Source: Paenibacillus rhizophilus
Lineage (GTDB): Bacteria > Bacillota > Bacilli > Paenibacillales > Paenibacillaceae
Length of the DNA stretch: 64,000 nucleotides
Reading direction: 5' to 3'
Assembly (NCBI RefSeq): GCF_003854965.1
Contig: NZ_RQPI01000001.1
Coordinates: forward strand, 186,001-250,000
Shown: one piece after another, positions 15,827-24,931 of the stretch
Numbering within the stretch: position 1 is the stretch's first letter
Layout of the letters: each line of letters starts with the position of its first letter
Program-made: the position numbers and the translations under genes
Notes under the pieces: generated by a model
Databases searched by the model: none
What the model was told of the DNA's origin: nothing
The model's input: only the letters and a program-made list of their open reading frames with translations

Positions 15827-17182
15827 TTGGCGAACGAACCACGCCATCCTTGTTACGACGAGATGGCGCATCATTATTTTGCCCGCATGCATGTGGCGGT
15901 AGCGCCGAAATGCAATATCAACTGCAATTATTGCAATATCAAATATGACTGCGTCAGCGAGAGTCGCCCCGGCGTCGTCAGTAAGGTGCTTACGCCGCAG
16001 GAGGCTTACGCCAAGGTGCGCAGTACGCTGGCTTCGCTGCCGCAGCTGACCGTGGTCGGCATCGCGGGACCCGGCGATCCGCTGGCCAATCCGCAGGAGA
16101 CGTTCGAAACCTTCGGCCTGCTGTCCGAAGGCCTGCCCGAGCTGCAGCTGTGCCTCAGTACCAACGGGCTGCAGCTGCCCGATTATTCGGAGGCTATCGT
16201 CAGGCATCGCATCGCCCATGTGACTGTCACGGTCAATGCCGTCGATCCGCAGATCGGGGCGGAGATATACCGCGCCGTGTTCTTCCGAGGCAAGGCCTAC
16301 AGGGGCAGGGACGCTGCAGAACTGTTACTGCACAACCAGCTGGAGGGCATCCGGCAGATCGCAGAGCGCGGCGTAAAGGTCAAAGTCAATTCCGTGCTGA
16401 TTCCCGGCGTTAATGACAGCCATCTGATCAAAGTGACCGAGGCGGTCAAGGCGGCAGGCGCTTTCTCCCATAATATTATGCCGCTGATTCTCTCGCCGGG
16501 CAGCGTATATGAGAAGGAAGGACGCAAGGAGCCCGCTCCTTCGCTGACGCTTCAGGTGCAGGCGCGCAGCGAGGCGGTTATACCGGTCATGCGGCATTGC
16601 CGCCAATGTCGCTCCGACGCGGTCGGGCTGATTGGCGATGATCTCGGCGTCAAGACCGAAAACGCGCCTGCCCGGGAATACGATCCGGCAGCACGCGAGG
16701 AGCTGCTTATCCGGCTGGACCGGACGGCCGTGGAGCGCAAGCGGCGCGAAGCCAATGCGGGAGAGCAAGGAGAGCGCGGCAGTATGCGCATCGCCGTGGC
16801 GACGCGCGGCGGGGGCCAAGTGAATGTGCACTTCGGCCATGCACGCGAGTTTCTTGTCTACGAGGTGTCCGGGCAAGAGCAGAAGCTGCTGGGCGTTCGG
16901 CGAATTCAGGCTTACTGCAACGGCAAGGCCGAATGCGGGGAAGCGGACAAGGAGGCGATTCTGGATGAGACGGTGGCGCTGCTGCAGGATTGCTCCATCG
17001 TTCTCTGCGCCGCGATCGGTCCCGGACCGGCCGAGCGGCTGGCCCGCGCCGGTCTGACAGCGCTGGCGCGAAAGGGAGAGATCGGCAAGCTGCTAGAGCA
17101 GTGCGCCAAATATCACCGCTTCTTCACCTCCATCTCCTGCTCCCCGTCGGAAGTTTGCCCGTCCGCTGTGCAGCAGCGGTGA
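15827..17182 (+). CDS. nifB: Nitrogenase cofactor biosynthesis radical SAM protein NifB with NifX-like domain
   Basis: NifB builds NifB-co (an 8Fe carbide cluster), the precursor of nitrogenase cofactors. The N-terminus shows HPCYDEMAHHYFARMHVAVA, the radical SAM motif CNINCNYC and AGPGDPLANP; then CRQCRSDAVGLIGDD, the C-terminal cluster motif of true NifB. About the last 125 residues are a NifX/dinitrogenase-cofactor-binding domain. I prefer TTG 15827, which has AAAGGTGG 8 nt upstream, over the in-frame GTG at 15782 without such a site. It is divergent from the ABC/nifH operon and shares no operon with nifE, nifN or nifV, which are absent here. Confidence 0.92.
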   Translation: MANEPRHPCYDEMAHHYFARMHVAVAPKCNINCNYCNIKYDCVSESRPGVVSKVLTPQEAYAKVRSTLASLPQLTVVGIAGPGDPLANPQETFETFGLLSEGLPELQLCLSTNGLQLPDYSEAIVRHRIAHVTVTVNAVDPQIGAEIYRAVFFRGKAYRGRDAAELLLHNQLEGIRQIAERGVKVKVNSVLIPGVNDSHLIKVTEAVKAAGAFSHNIMPLILSPGSVYEKEGRKEPAPSLTLQVQARSEAVIPVMRHCRQCRSDAVGLIGDDLGVKTENAPAREYDPAAREELLIRLDRTAVERKRREANAGEQGERGSMRIAVATRGGGQVNVHFGHAREFLVYEVSGQEQKLLGVRRIQAYCNGKAECGEADKEAILDETVALLQDCSIVLCAAIGPGPAERLARAGLTALARKGEIGKLLEQCAKYHRFFTSISCSPSEVCPSAVQQR

Positions 17183-17358
17183 CGGTGCAGGAATATAAAG
17201 CGGGCTTCGTGGCTTAACCGGCCGCGGGGCTCTCTTCGTATATGAGGTCAACCCCTTTTCTGAACTGGATGAAGGACGTCAACACCGGAAAGGCGGTATA
17301 CGGCTTCATTAATTCGGATACATTACGCCCGAGACGAAAGCTGCGGCGCATAAATACG

Positions 17359-17395
17359 GACAAAGGACGGAATCCTAAGGATTCCGTCCTTTGTC
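17359..17395. terminator. Perfect 17-bp inverted repeat behind nifB
   Basis: GACAAAGGACGGAATCC and GGATTCCGTCCTTTGTC arms are separated by 3 nt. It lacks a T tract on either strand, so it may be an unusual terminator or a processing/pausing hairpin rather than a classic one. Confidence 0.55.
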
Positions 17396-17470
17396 TTAAT
17401 GCTTGCGAAATGTCGGTTCCCTGCCGGCCTTTCCCAGTCAGAAGGCTTGTCCGCTGTGGATTCCGATAAG

Positions 17471-17664
17471 GTGCCCCGTCTTTGCATACATCCACCCAAG
17501 CGAGGCCGCCGGAGTATTCCTCCAGCTCCCCGAGTGTCAGTTCGATGGCGGAATTCGTGCTTCCGCAGGCGGAAAAACGGTCTCAAATCGCTTCATCGAC
17601 ACGTTGAGGTACTATCGTATCGTCCGAAGGAACGAAAGTGGGCTTTTACCTGTTCGATGGACAT
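17471..17664 (-). pseudogene. Remnant of a second YbaK-type deacylase
   Basis: The minus strand starts MSIEQVKAHFRSFGR, as in the intact YbaK at 8.8 kb, then after about 14 residues it jumps to VSMKRFETVFP and SNSAIEL-like sequence (STNSAIELTLGELEEYSGG, WVDVCKDG), the last third of the protein, with frameshifts between the pieces. About 85 central residues are deleted. It cannot make a working enzyme. The pattern, both ends kept and middle lost, is the same as in the flavodoxin remnant at 0.9 kb. Confidence 0.8.
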
Positions 17665-17692
17665 GGCTTCATACTTCTTCCAGGATATAGGC

Positions 17693-18127
17693 TCAAAAAT
17701 CGAGCCTTATTTTCTGAAGCAGCAGGATGAGCTGCCGCTCCTCTTCATCGGTCAAGTCCCGCGTCATCTTGGCGTTCGAGTCATCCAGGAAGCGCTGAAG
17801 CACCGGCTGGAATTCCAGCGCCTTGGGCGTAGGATACAGCAGATAGCTGCGTCTGTCGTCCGGATCGGTGCGGCGTTCAATATACCCGGCTTCCTCAAGC
17901 TGCTTCACCGAGCGGGCCGTGGTGGCTTTATCGAATTTGAGATTGCAGGTCAGCTGCTCCTGAGTCGTCCCCGGCGATTGGAGAATAGCTTTGAGAAAGC
18001 TGTACTGTCCGCCTCCGCCGATGCCGTATTCCCCTAGCGAGCGGGACAGGTACTTTTGCTGGGAGCGGTGAATATAGGAGATCAGCCTTCCAAGCGGTTC
18101 TTTTCTGAAGGTGTCGTTCGGATTCAT
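17693..18127 (-). CDS. MarR family transcriptional regulator
   Basis: A 144-residue winged-helix repressor of the MarR type; the recognition part is GTTQEQLTCNLKFDKATTARSVKQLEEAGYI with the wing RRTDPDDRRSYLL. MarR dimers bind short palindromes and let go when a small phenolic or lipophilic ligand binds. It is divergent from an MFS exporter with a shared palindromic control region, the standard arrangement for a drug-responsive pair. AAAGGAG lies ahead of the ATG. Confidence 0.88.
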   Translation of the reverse strand: MNPNDTFRKEPLGRLISYIHRSQQKYLSRSLGEYGIGGGGQYSFLKAILQSPGTTQEQLTCNLKFDKATTARSVKQLEEAGYIERRTDPDDRRSYLLYPTPKALEFQPVLQRFLDDSNAKMTRDLTDEEERQLILLLQKIRLDF

Positions 18128-18223
18128 GGAGGGCTCCTTTGTTCTGAGGGCGAAAGTGCGCCCGGGTAGGCGCGATGTTTACCGGCCTCAGCCAGTGGTA
18201 ATGGTATAGATGCGTTATCAAAA

Positions 18224-18298
18224 ATTCTACCGCAAATAAGTTGCGTACGCAACAAAATTGGAGTACACTGTGGAGGTGGAATAGTTGCGCGTGCAACT
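18224..18298. promoter_or_regulatory. Divergent marR/MFS promoters with two palindromic operators
   Basis: Palindrome GTTGCGTACGCAAC (18240-18253) carries a -35 TTGCGT on each strand: the plus-strand promoter uses -10 TACACT (18264-18269), the minus-strand one uses -10 TAGAAT (18224-18229), both with 17-bp spacers. A second palindrome AGTTGCGCGTGCAACT (18283-18298) is centred 44 bp away, about four helical turns, just behind the plus-strand start. A MarR dimer on each would repress both genes. Confidence 0.85.
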
Positions 18299-18332
18299 AA
18301 ATATCGCGAGTGCGGGTTAACGGGGTGGTAGA

Positions 18333-19820
18333 ATGAGCTCGGTACATCAGGCGACCTATCAGGAAGATGCAAGCGTGCAGAAGCGGCGCTGGCTGATTCT
18401 GATCGTCCTCAATTTGTTTACATTCATGTCAACGTTGGACGGAAGCATTGTAAACATCGCTCTTCCGGTGCTGTCCGTAAAATTAGGACTGCCGATGGCC
18501 CAGGTGGCATGGGTCACGACCGGCTATTTAATGGCGATCTGTTCGTTCATTCTATTCTTCGGTAGATTGGGCGATATCGCGGGAAAGATCCGGATTTTCA
18601 AGATCGGAACGGTGGTCTTCATTGTTGGTTCGCTGCTCTGCGGCATCAGCGGCACACTGCCGTTGCTGATTGTCTCACGGGTTATTCAAGCCCTAGGCGC
18701 GTCGATGACCATGGCGAACAGCCAGGGGATTGTGACGGATTTGTTCCCGGCGGACGAGAGAGGGAAGGCGCTCGGTCTGATCGGCACCTTCGTCTCGCTC
18801 GGCAGCATAGCCGGTCCCAGTCTCGGAGGCATTATTGTCGCGAATCTTGGCTGGGAATATATATTCTGGGTTAACGTGCCTATCGGCTTGATTGCCATCG
18901 GCCTCGGCTGGAAGGTGCTCCCGAAAGATCTGATCCGGGTCAAAGCCAAAGTCGACATTACGGGCAGTCTGCTATTCGCTTGCTTCATTGTCGCTTTGTT
19001 TGCCGGGCTTCTGCTCGGACAGCAGCACGGCTACGGCAGCACCGGAATCCTGCTCACGCTGTGCGCCGCCGTTCTCGCCCTGATCGCTTTTCTCTGGGTG
19101 GAGCTGCGCAAGCCTGAGCCGCTGCTGCAGCTTAATCTGTTTAAGAATCCGCTGTTCTCGCTCAGCATTCTCTGCGGCTTTCTCGTATTTGCCGCAAACT
19201 TCTGCTTTAACATCATTTCGCCGTTCTATACGCAGAACATGCTTGGCTTGTCTCCCTCGTCGGCGGGATTCCTGCTCATGCTGTTCCCGATCTCCATGGT
19301 CGTGATCGCACCGCTCAGCGGCGCTTTGTCAGACAAGATCGGATCGGAGCTGCTGACCTTTGCCGGACTGGTCGTTATGGTGATCGCCCAATTCGGACTG
19401 GCCCAGCTTCATGCTGGAAGCACGGTTGAGCTCGTCGGAGTATGGATCGCGATGCTCGGAGTCGGCAGCGGGCTGTTCCAGTCTCCGAATAATTCACTGG
19501 TCATGTCGACGGTTCCGCGCACCCAGCTTGGCTCGGCAGGCAGCGTGAATTCGCTGGTGCGCAATATCGGCATGGTCGTCGGCATTACGATAGCCACTAC
19601 CACACTGTTTGGTGTGATGAGCGGTATGGCGGGCTACCGTGTTACGGGCCTGATTAAGGGGCGTCCCGATATTTTTCTGGCGGGCATGCATGTCGTCTTC
19701 ACCACTTCGGCGTCGATCTGTCTGGCGGCGGCTGTGCTGACAGGCTGGCGGTTTGTTCGCACGAAACAACGGGTCCGCGTAGAAGTAAGACAACAAAGAC
19801 CGGGAGAGGGCAGAGGGTAG
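18333..19820 (+). CDS. MFS exporter, DHA2 type, MarR-controlled
   Basis: A 495-residue transporter with about 14 TM helices. TM1 carries STLDGSIVNIALPVLSVKLG (motif D1) and the loop after TM2 carries GRLGDIAGKIRIF (motif A). TM5 shows GSIAGPSLGGIIV, the antiporter motif. RBS GGGGTGG before the ATG. The divergent MarR gene and palindromic operators suggest induction by its substrate. Product range cannot be predicted. Confidence 0.88.
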   Translation: MSSVHQATYQEDASVQKRRWLILIVLNLFTFMSTLDGSIVNIALPVLSVKLGLPMAQVAWVTTGYLMAICSFILFFGRLGDIAGKIRIFKIGTVVFIVGSLLCGISGTLPLLIVSRVIQALGASMTMANSQGIVTDLFPADERGKALGLIGTFVSLGSIAGPSLGGIIVANLGWEYIFWVNVPIGLIAIGLGWKVLPKDLIRVKAKVDITGSLLFACFIVALFAGLLLGQQHGYGSTGILLTLCAAVLALIAFLWVELRKPEPLLQLNLFKNPLFSLSILCGFLVFAANFCFNIISPFYTQNMLGLSPSSAGFLLMLFPISMVVIAPLSGALSDKIGSELLTFAGLVVMVIAQFGLAQLHAGSTVELVGVWIAMLGVGSGLFQSPNNSLVMSTVPRTQLGSAGSVNSLVRNIGMVVGITIATTTLFGVMSGMAGYRVTGLIKGRPDIFLAGMHVVFTTSASICLAAAVLTGWRFVRTKQRVRVEVRQQRPGEGRG

Positions 19821-19942
19821 ACGGGAATTCGCGAGCCGCACGGACAAGGACATACCGGGAAATACTAGTGCGGGTGGATTCCACTCCATCCCGGAGTCTT
19901 TTTCTAAAGAAAGTCGGAGCACGTTCTACTTGTCCTAAAATC

Positions 19943-19990
19943 AAAAAGCGCCTCCGTTCCATCGCTGAATGCGATAGAATGGAGGCGTTT
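19943..19990 (-). terminator. Terminator of the DUF711/ACT operon
   Basis: Arms GCGCCTCCGTTCCATCGC and GCGATAGAATGGAGGCG form a long hairpin; read on the minus strand it is followed by CTTTTTG. It sits behind the minus-strand UPF0210 gene. Confidence 0.8.
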
Positions 19991-20054
19991 GGTCTTTCTC
20001 CGCGGCGATTTAGCAGCCGCCGCGCTTAGCCGGACCGGGAGCCTGCGGCCGGCT

Positions 20055-21413
20055 TTAGTTCTTGAAACTGTGAATCGGGGCGGGAATCCGGCCGCCCCGG
20101 TCGATAAAGCCGGCGCAGTTAAAGGAGTTGACTGGCATGACCGGAGCATAGCCGAGCAGTCCGCCGAACTCGACCATCTCGCCGACTCCCTTGCCGATCA
20201 CGGGAATGAGGCGTACGGCTGTCGTCTTGTTATTGACCATGCCGATAGCGGCTTCGTCGGCGATAATGCCGGAGATCGTCTCCTTGGACGTGTCGCCCGG
20301 AATAGCGATCATATCGAGTCCGACCGAACAGACGCAGGTCATCGCTTCGAGCTTCTCCAGCGTCAGCGCGCCGCGCTGCACGGCCTGGATCATGCCGTGG
20401 TCTTCGCTGACGGGAATAAATGCGCCGCTCAGTCCGCCCACATAGGAGGAGGCCATGACGCCGCCTTTCTTGACGTTGTCGTTAAGGATGGCGAGCGCCG
20501 CCGTCGTTCCGGGCGCTCCGGCTTCTTCAAGGCCCATCACCTGGAAGATTTCCGCGATCGAATCCCCGATCAACGGTGTCGGCGCGAGGGAGAGGTCGAT
20601 AATGCCGAACGGCACGCCGAGACGCTGCGATGCTTCCTGAGCTACGAGCTGACCGACACGGGTTACCTTAAAGGCGGTCCGCTTGATTGTCTCGCACAGC
20701 GTTTCGAAGTCCCGGCCCTTTACTTCTTCCAGGGCCCGTTTGACGACGCCGGGACCGCTGACGCCCACGTTGATCACGCATTCCCGTTCACCTACGCCGT
20801 GGAAGGCGCCGGCCATGAACGGGTTGTCTTCAACGGCGTTGCAGAAGATGACGAGCTTCGCGCATCCGATGGAATCGCGATCCGCCGTACGCTCCGCGGT
20901 CTGGCGGATAATATCGCCCATCAGCTTGACGGCGTCCATGTTGATACCGCTGCGGGACGATCCGACGTTGACGGAGGAGCATACTCTTTCCGTTACGGCA
21001 AGCGCCTCGGGAATGCTCTCAATCAGCTTGCGGTCACCCGTGGTGCAGCCCTTCTGCACAAGCGCGGAGAATCCGCCGATGAAGTTGACCCCGACCTCCT
21101 TGGCCGCCTTGTCCAAAATTTCCGCAACCGGCACATAGCTGTCCGTGTTCAGGGAACCCGCCGCAATGGAAATGGGAGTAACCGAAATCCGTTTGTTGAC
21201 AATCGGCACGCCGAACTGTTTCTCCAGATCTTCACCGGTCTTAACCAGCTTCTCCGCGGATTTGGTAATCTTGTCATAGACCTTTTGGTTAAACACGCGA
21301 AGATCCGTATGTGCGCAGTCCATCAGGCTGATGCCCATGGTAATGGTCCGCACATCCAGATTCATCTCGTGGATCATTTTATTCGTTTCTTGTACTTCCA
21401 TCCGTGAAATCAT
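20055..21413 (-). CDS. PFL family protein (UPF0210/DUF711)
   Basis: A 452-residue cytosolic protein of the UPF0210 family. The opening [30 protein letters not shown] and the later [15 protein letters not shown] and the end [13 protein letters not shown] are characteristic. The family is structurally related to pyruvate-formate-lyase-type barrels, but the reaction is unknown. It almost always follows a small ACT-domain protein, as here with a 58-bp gap, which suggests amino-acid-responsive control. GGAGGG precedes the ATG. Confidence 0.9.
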   Translation of the reverse strand: MISRMEVQETNKMIHEMNLDVRTITMGISLMDCAHTDLRVFNQKVYDKITKSAEKLVKTGEDLEKQFGVPIVNKRISVTPISIAAGSLNTDSYVPVAEILDKAAKEVGVNFIGGFSALVQKGCTTGDRKLIESIPEALAVTERVCSSVNVGSSRSGINMDAVKLMGDIIRQTAERTADRDSIGCAKLVIFCNAVEDNPFMAGAFHGVGERECVINVGVSGPGVVKRALEEVKGRDFETLCETIKRTAFKVTRVGQLVAQEASQRLGVPFGIIDLSLAPTPLIGDSIAEIFQVMGLEEAGAPGTTAALAILNDNVKKGGVMASSYVGGLSGAFIPVSEDHGMIQAVQRGALTLEKLEAMTCVCSVGLDMIAIPGDTSKETISGIIADEAAIGMVNNKTTAVRLIPVIGKGVGEMVEFGGLLGYAPVMPVNSFNCAGFIDRGGRIPAPIHSFKN

Positions 21414-21471
21414 GGTAACCCTCCTGCTTGCATTTATCTTTGATAAGTAAGAATGTATCGGCTAAAGCTTC

Positions 21472-21741
21472 CTAAATCCGGTGCATGATACTGAAAATAT
21501 CCTCATGCTGCAGCTTGATTTCCACGCCGATTTCCTCACCGATATGCTGAAGTTCCTCTACCAGAATTTCAATGGATTTTGCCGCATTGGAAATATCGAC
21601 AATCATCATCATATTGAAGTAATCCTGGACGATCGTTTGCGAAATATCCAGAATGTTCACATTGCGGTCCGCCAGATACGTACACACCTTGGCGATAATG
21701 CCGACCTTGTCTTTACCGAGTACAGTAATAATTCCTTTCAA
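21472..21741 (-). CDS. ACT domain protein (UPF0237)
   Basis: An 89-residue stand-alone ACT domain: MKGIITVLGKDKVGIIAKVC and DISQTIVQDYFNMMMIVDI are the two halves of the ligand-binding fold. ACT domains bind amino acids and are related to the GcvR regulator. It is the first gene of a two-gene operon with UPF0210. The start (ATTG context, AAGGGGGAAGC ahead) is well supported by the family length. Confidence 0.88.
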   Translation of the reverse strand: MKGIITVLGKDKVGIIAKVCTYLADRNVNILDISQTIVQDYFNMMMIVDISNAAKSIEILVEELQHIGEEIGVEIKLQHEDIFSIMHRI

Positions 21742-22020
21742 TGATGCTTCCCCCTTGTCTTCATGTCTTGCCGCCCTTGCCGGACGTATAAATTGTCTAT
21801 TTCACTCATTATGTCAAAAGGCGGTGCAAGCTTCAACCAAATGTTTTATGTCCGATGACAAGATCTGCGGTGGATTAACGCTAAAAATCGCTGAAATGTG
21901 ACATTATAAAGGATTTTCTGAAAAAAGCGCGAAATAAGCAAACAAAATCGATGAATACTAGTATCGGGTGGGAAATGATTATTGCTTCATCCGTTATATC
22001 CGGTAGCAGGAGGGAATCAA

Positions 22021-22347
22021 ATGGCAATATCCATACTGCTGTTTATTTTGGCAGGACTGGCGGAAATCGGCGGCGGTTACCTGGTGTGGCTGTGGCTGCG
22101 GGAATCGAAGCCGCTCTGGTTCGGGATAGCGGGAGCGCTCATCCTTATCGTGTACGGAATCATACCGACTTTTCAGCGTTTCCCCGGATTTGGACGCGTG
22201 TATGCAGCTTATGGCGGCGTCTTCATTGTACTGGCTGTGCTTTGGGGATGGCTTGTCGACAAAAAAACGCCGGACCTGTACGATTGGATCGGCGCCGCAG
22301 TCTGCCTGGTCGGAGTTTGCATTATGCTGTGGGCTCCGCGGGCCTGA
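22021..22347 (+). CDS. ynfA: YnfA family (UPF0060) small membrane protein
   Basis: A 108-residue protein with four TM helices, related to SMR-type efflux proteins. Signature segments are AGLAEIGGGYLVWLWLR, GRVYAAYGGVFI and WLVDKKTPDLYDWIGA. GCAGGAGGG is 6 nt before the ATG. Its end overlaps the end of the convergent lysE gene by 26 bp. Physiological substrate is not established. Confidence 0.9.
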   Translation: MAISILLFILAGLAEIGGGYLVWLWLRESKPLWFGIAGALILIVYGIIPTFQRFPGFGRVYAAYGGVFIVLAVLWGWLVDKKTPDLYDWIGAAVCLVGVCIMLWAPRA

Positions 22348-22954
22348 AGATCCATTTAACGACCAGCCGAAAGGCAAAGTAAAGAAACAGGATGCCGGTC
22401 AAAAAGTTCAGCCATTTCGCGGTCATGGGCGTGACGAGAGGGTGGGCCAAATGCCCCAGCAGCGAAACCCCTGTCAGAAACAGGACGGTCGCCAGCAGGC
22501 AGCCGATCCCGAATTGAAGAAGCTCGCCGCTGCGCAGCTTGAGCTCTATCATTTTGGCCGAAAAGATTCCGGTCCAAAAGAGCAGCGTCAGCGGATTGGA
22601 TGCGGTCAGCAGAAAGGCGCGGATGAACATGCCGCCGCTGCCGGAGCCTTCTGCAATCGGGATGGCGGGAAGCAGGCTGAATTCGAACATTCCGGCGATC
22701 ATATTCAAGCCGAATAGGATGAGAGTGCCCGCGCCTACAAGATACAAAGCGCTGCCGGGCTTCCGGCCGGCGCTTAACATGCCGACTCCCCGCAGCGCGG
22801 CGAGAATAAAGAGACCATCGGCCAGCGATACGCCGGCGACTCCCGCTTCGGCTGCGCCGAAGCCCTGCAGCGAAGCGGCGCGAAAAATAAACAGACAGAC
22901 CGGACCCACGGCAAGCTGAAGCAGAAGTCCCCATTTTAATCCCCGTAATATCAT
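22322..22954 (-). CDS. LysE/RhtB family amino acid exporter
   Basis: A 210-residue membrane protein with about six TM helices. The N-terminal LLLQLAVGPVCLFIFRAASLQG is the LysE family start. It lies 13 bp behind an Lrp/AsnC regulator on the same strand, the typical pairing in which the regulator senses an amino acid and drives its export. Exported amino acid not predictable. Confidence 0.82.
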   Translation of the reverse strand: MILRGLKWGLLLQLAVGPVCLFIFRAASLQGFGAAEAGVAGVSLADGLFILAALRGVGMLSAGRKPGSALYLVGAGTLILFGLNMIAGMFEFSLLPAIPIAEGSGSGGMFIRAFLLTASNPLTLLFWTGIFSAKMIELKLRSGELLQFGIGCLLATVLFLTGVSLLGHLAHPLVTPMTAKWLNFLTGILFLYFAFRLVVKWIFRPAEPTA

Positions 22955-22967
22955 GTGTTCCTCCCGT

Positions 22968-23408
22968 TCACCTGTTCCACTTCTCTTTAAGAGAAGACAG
23001 GGAAATCATGGTATTGCTTCTGATTACTCCCGGCACGCTCTTTAGCGTGTGGGACAAAAATATCTCAAGCTCTCCGGTGTCTTCCACGAGAACCTTAAGC
23101 AAATAATCGTATTCGCCGGCAAGATGGTGGCACTCCAGCACCTCGGCGCAGTCTGATACGAATGCGCGAAAGGCCGGAATCTGCTCCGTCCGGTCGATGA
23201 CGACCAATACGAACGCGAGCAGCTTGTAGCCTGCCTTGGCCCGGTTGATCTTGACGGTATATCCCTCGATCGTTCCGGATTCGTCCATTTTACGGATTCT
23301 CTCCGTCACGGCGGGGATGGAAAGCTTCACTTTTTTGCTGATGTCGGAGACGGTCATCCGGCTGTTCTCATTCAGCGCTTCCAAAATACTGCGGTCGATT
23401 TCGTCCAT
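22968..23408 (-). CDS. Lrp/AsnC family transcriptional regulator
   Basis: A 146-residue regulator: helix-turn-helix in MDEIDRSILEALNENSRMTVSDISKKVKLSIPAVTERIRK and a RAM effector domain after residue 65 (AFVLVVIDR to SLSSLKEKW). Lrp-type proteins form octamers that bind an amino acid. It is transcribed with the lysE-type exporter. Gene length matches the family. Confidence 0.9.
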   Translation of the reverse strand: MDEIDRSILEALNENSRMTVSDISKKVKLSIPAVTERIRKMDESGTIEGYTVKINRAKAGYKLLAFVLVVIDRTEQIPAFRAFVSDCAEVLECHHLAGEYDYLLKVLVEDTGELEIFLSHTLKSVPGVIRSNTMISLSSLKEKWNR

Positions 23409-23747
23409 GGCTATCCTCTTCTCATCCTGATTTCGGCATTTTGCACAATGCTCTAATAAGGGGATTGTAGATTATACATTAAATATCGTAAATGTTTTTA
23501 TAAAAAACCATAAAATATAAAGATATATCCTTGATTTATCTAAAAATATGAAGTCGACTTTCCAAATGCACATACTAGGGAAGAAACAGCTCTGAGGCAG
23601 GGATTGATCGGAGAAATATCGAATATCTCTACAAGCTTTGCATATTCTACAAAATTCGAGCAGTAACTATTCACAGCATTCCCGGTTATACCGTTATAGA
23701 GAATGAAAGCACTTATGTATCGGGCGCGATAGGAAAGGTTGAGATGA
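23409..23747. other. AT-rich intergenic region between lrp and the membrane protein/kinase operon
   Basis: About 340 bp, AT-rich from 23460 to 23560. It must hold the divergent promoters for the lrp-lysE and kinase operons, but I see no convincing pair of hexamers, no terminator and no cyclic-di-GMP riboswitch core, although the downstream operon encodes a GGDEF protein. Confidence 0.5.
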
Positions 23748-24917
23748 ATGATGAAAAATTGGCAAAAAAAGTTTATACTAATTGTTACTTTCAGCTTGAT
23801 TTTTATTTTGCCGTACATAGGAAGTGTGGTGAGGTGGAAGGGCCTTCCGCCTGGATACGGTGATTTCCCCGCGAAGCTTGCAGAGGCGGACCCGGGGTTC
23901 AACGCGCTGTATTTTGCCCTGGCTTCATTGGTAGCGTTGTTCATAGCCTTGTTTTTGATCTTTCCGGGACTTTTCGGCTTTAAGAAAAATACCGACGCTC
24001 AAGCGGAACCGGATAAGAAGACGCCGTTCCCCGTGTGGTTCTGGTGGAGCCTGCCGGTGCTGGGACTCAGCTGGTTTTTCATGTGGGCGCGCGTTCATTT
24101 TTTCATCTCTTTCGAATACTATACGTTCGTCCCGCTATGGTGGGCTTTTATTTTGATTCTGGACGGTATCGTATATAAGCGGAATCACGGGAACTCCATC
24201 GTCTCCAAAAAACCGAAAGTCATGCAGCTTCTTGCCGTCGTTTCCTGCTTCAGCTGGTTTGCCTTCGAGTTCTTGAATTTCTTTGTCATCGAGAACTGGT
24301 ATTATCCGAACAATGAAGTCTTTACGAATTTCGGGAATGTATTTTGGTTCTCCTTGTCTTATACCACCGTTCTGCCCGCCATTTTTGAATGGTATCTGCT
24401 GCTGAAGACGTTCAAGGGGTTCAGAAACCGATACCGGAACGGCCCCAAATTTTCCGTGAGTACTAAATTTCTTCTAATATATTATGTCCTGGGGCTGGGA
24501 CTCGCTTTCGGGATGGGATACTATCCTTACGCGCTGTTCTGGGTACTCTGGGTCGCTCTTGTTCCTCTCCTGTCCGCTACCATGGCCTTAACGGGGTACT
24601 GGACTCCTTTTACTCCGATCAAAAATGGCGATTGGTCTTCCATCATTCTGATTGCATTAGCTACCTTGTTTAACGGATTCTTCTGGGAGTTCTGGAATTT
24701 CGGAAGCGAATGGTTCCATGATTCCTTGCCTACCAATCCGAATTATTGGAAGTATTCCGTTCCTTATCTCGACAAAATACATATTTTTTCGGAAATGCCC
24801 ATTTTGGGGTATTTCGGATATTTGTTCTTTGGAGTAAACTGCTGGATAATATGGCTGATTGCTGCTTATATTTTCAATTTTGACGCCGATTTCGAAGTTG
24901 CGGGAGATAACGCTTAA
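23748..24917 (+). CDS. Multi-spanning membrane protein of unknown function, co-transcribed with the kinase
   Basis: A 389-residue integral membrane protein with roughly ten hydrophobic helices and many Trp/Tyr/Phe residues (for example WFFMWARVHFFISFEYYTF). I do not recognise the family. RBS AGGAAAGG precedes the ATG; the gene ends 14 bp before the giant sensor kinase gene, so the two form an operon. A role as membrane receptor or partner for the kinase is a guess based on this coupling. Confidence 0.65.
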   Translation: MMKNWQKKFILIVTFSLIFILPYIGSVVRWKGLPPGYGDFPAKLAEADPGFNALYFALASLVALFIALFLIFPGLFGFKKNTDAQAEPDKKTPFPVWFWWSLPVLGLSWFFMWARVHFFISFEYYTFVPLWWAFILILDGIVYKRNHGNSIVSKKPKVMQLLAVVSCFSWFAFEFLNFFVIENWYYPNNEVFTNFGNVFWFSLSYTTVLPAIFEWYLLLKTFKGFRNRYRNGPKFSVSTKFLLIYYVLGLGLAFGMGYYPYALFWVLWVALVPLLSATMALTGYWTPFTPIKNGDWSSIILIALATLFNGFFWEFWNFGSEWFHDSLPTNPNYWKYSVPYLDKIHIFSEMPILGYFGYLFFGVNCWIIWLIAAYIFNFDADFEVAGDNA

Positions 24918-24931
24918 AAGGTGGACTGGGT

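Noticed and set aside
19989-21407. 472-codon open frame on the plus strand
   Set aside because: Antisense shadow of the UPF0210 gene, which has clear family motifs and a ribosome-binding site.
23409-23747. Cyclic-di-GMP riboswitch upstream of the GGDEF operon
   Set aside because: No GCAAA/GCC core and no receptor loop could be found.
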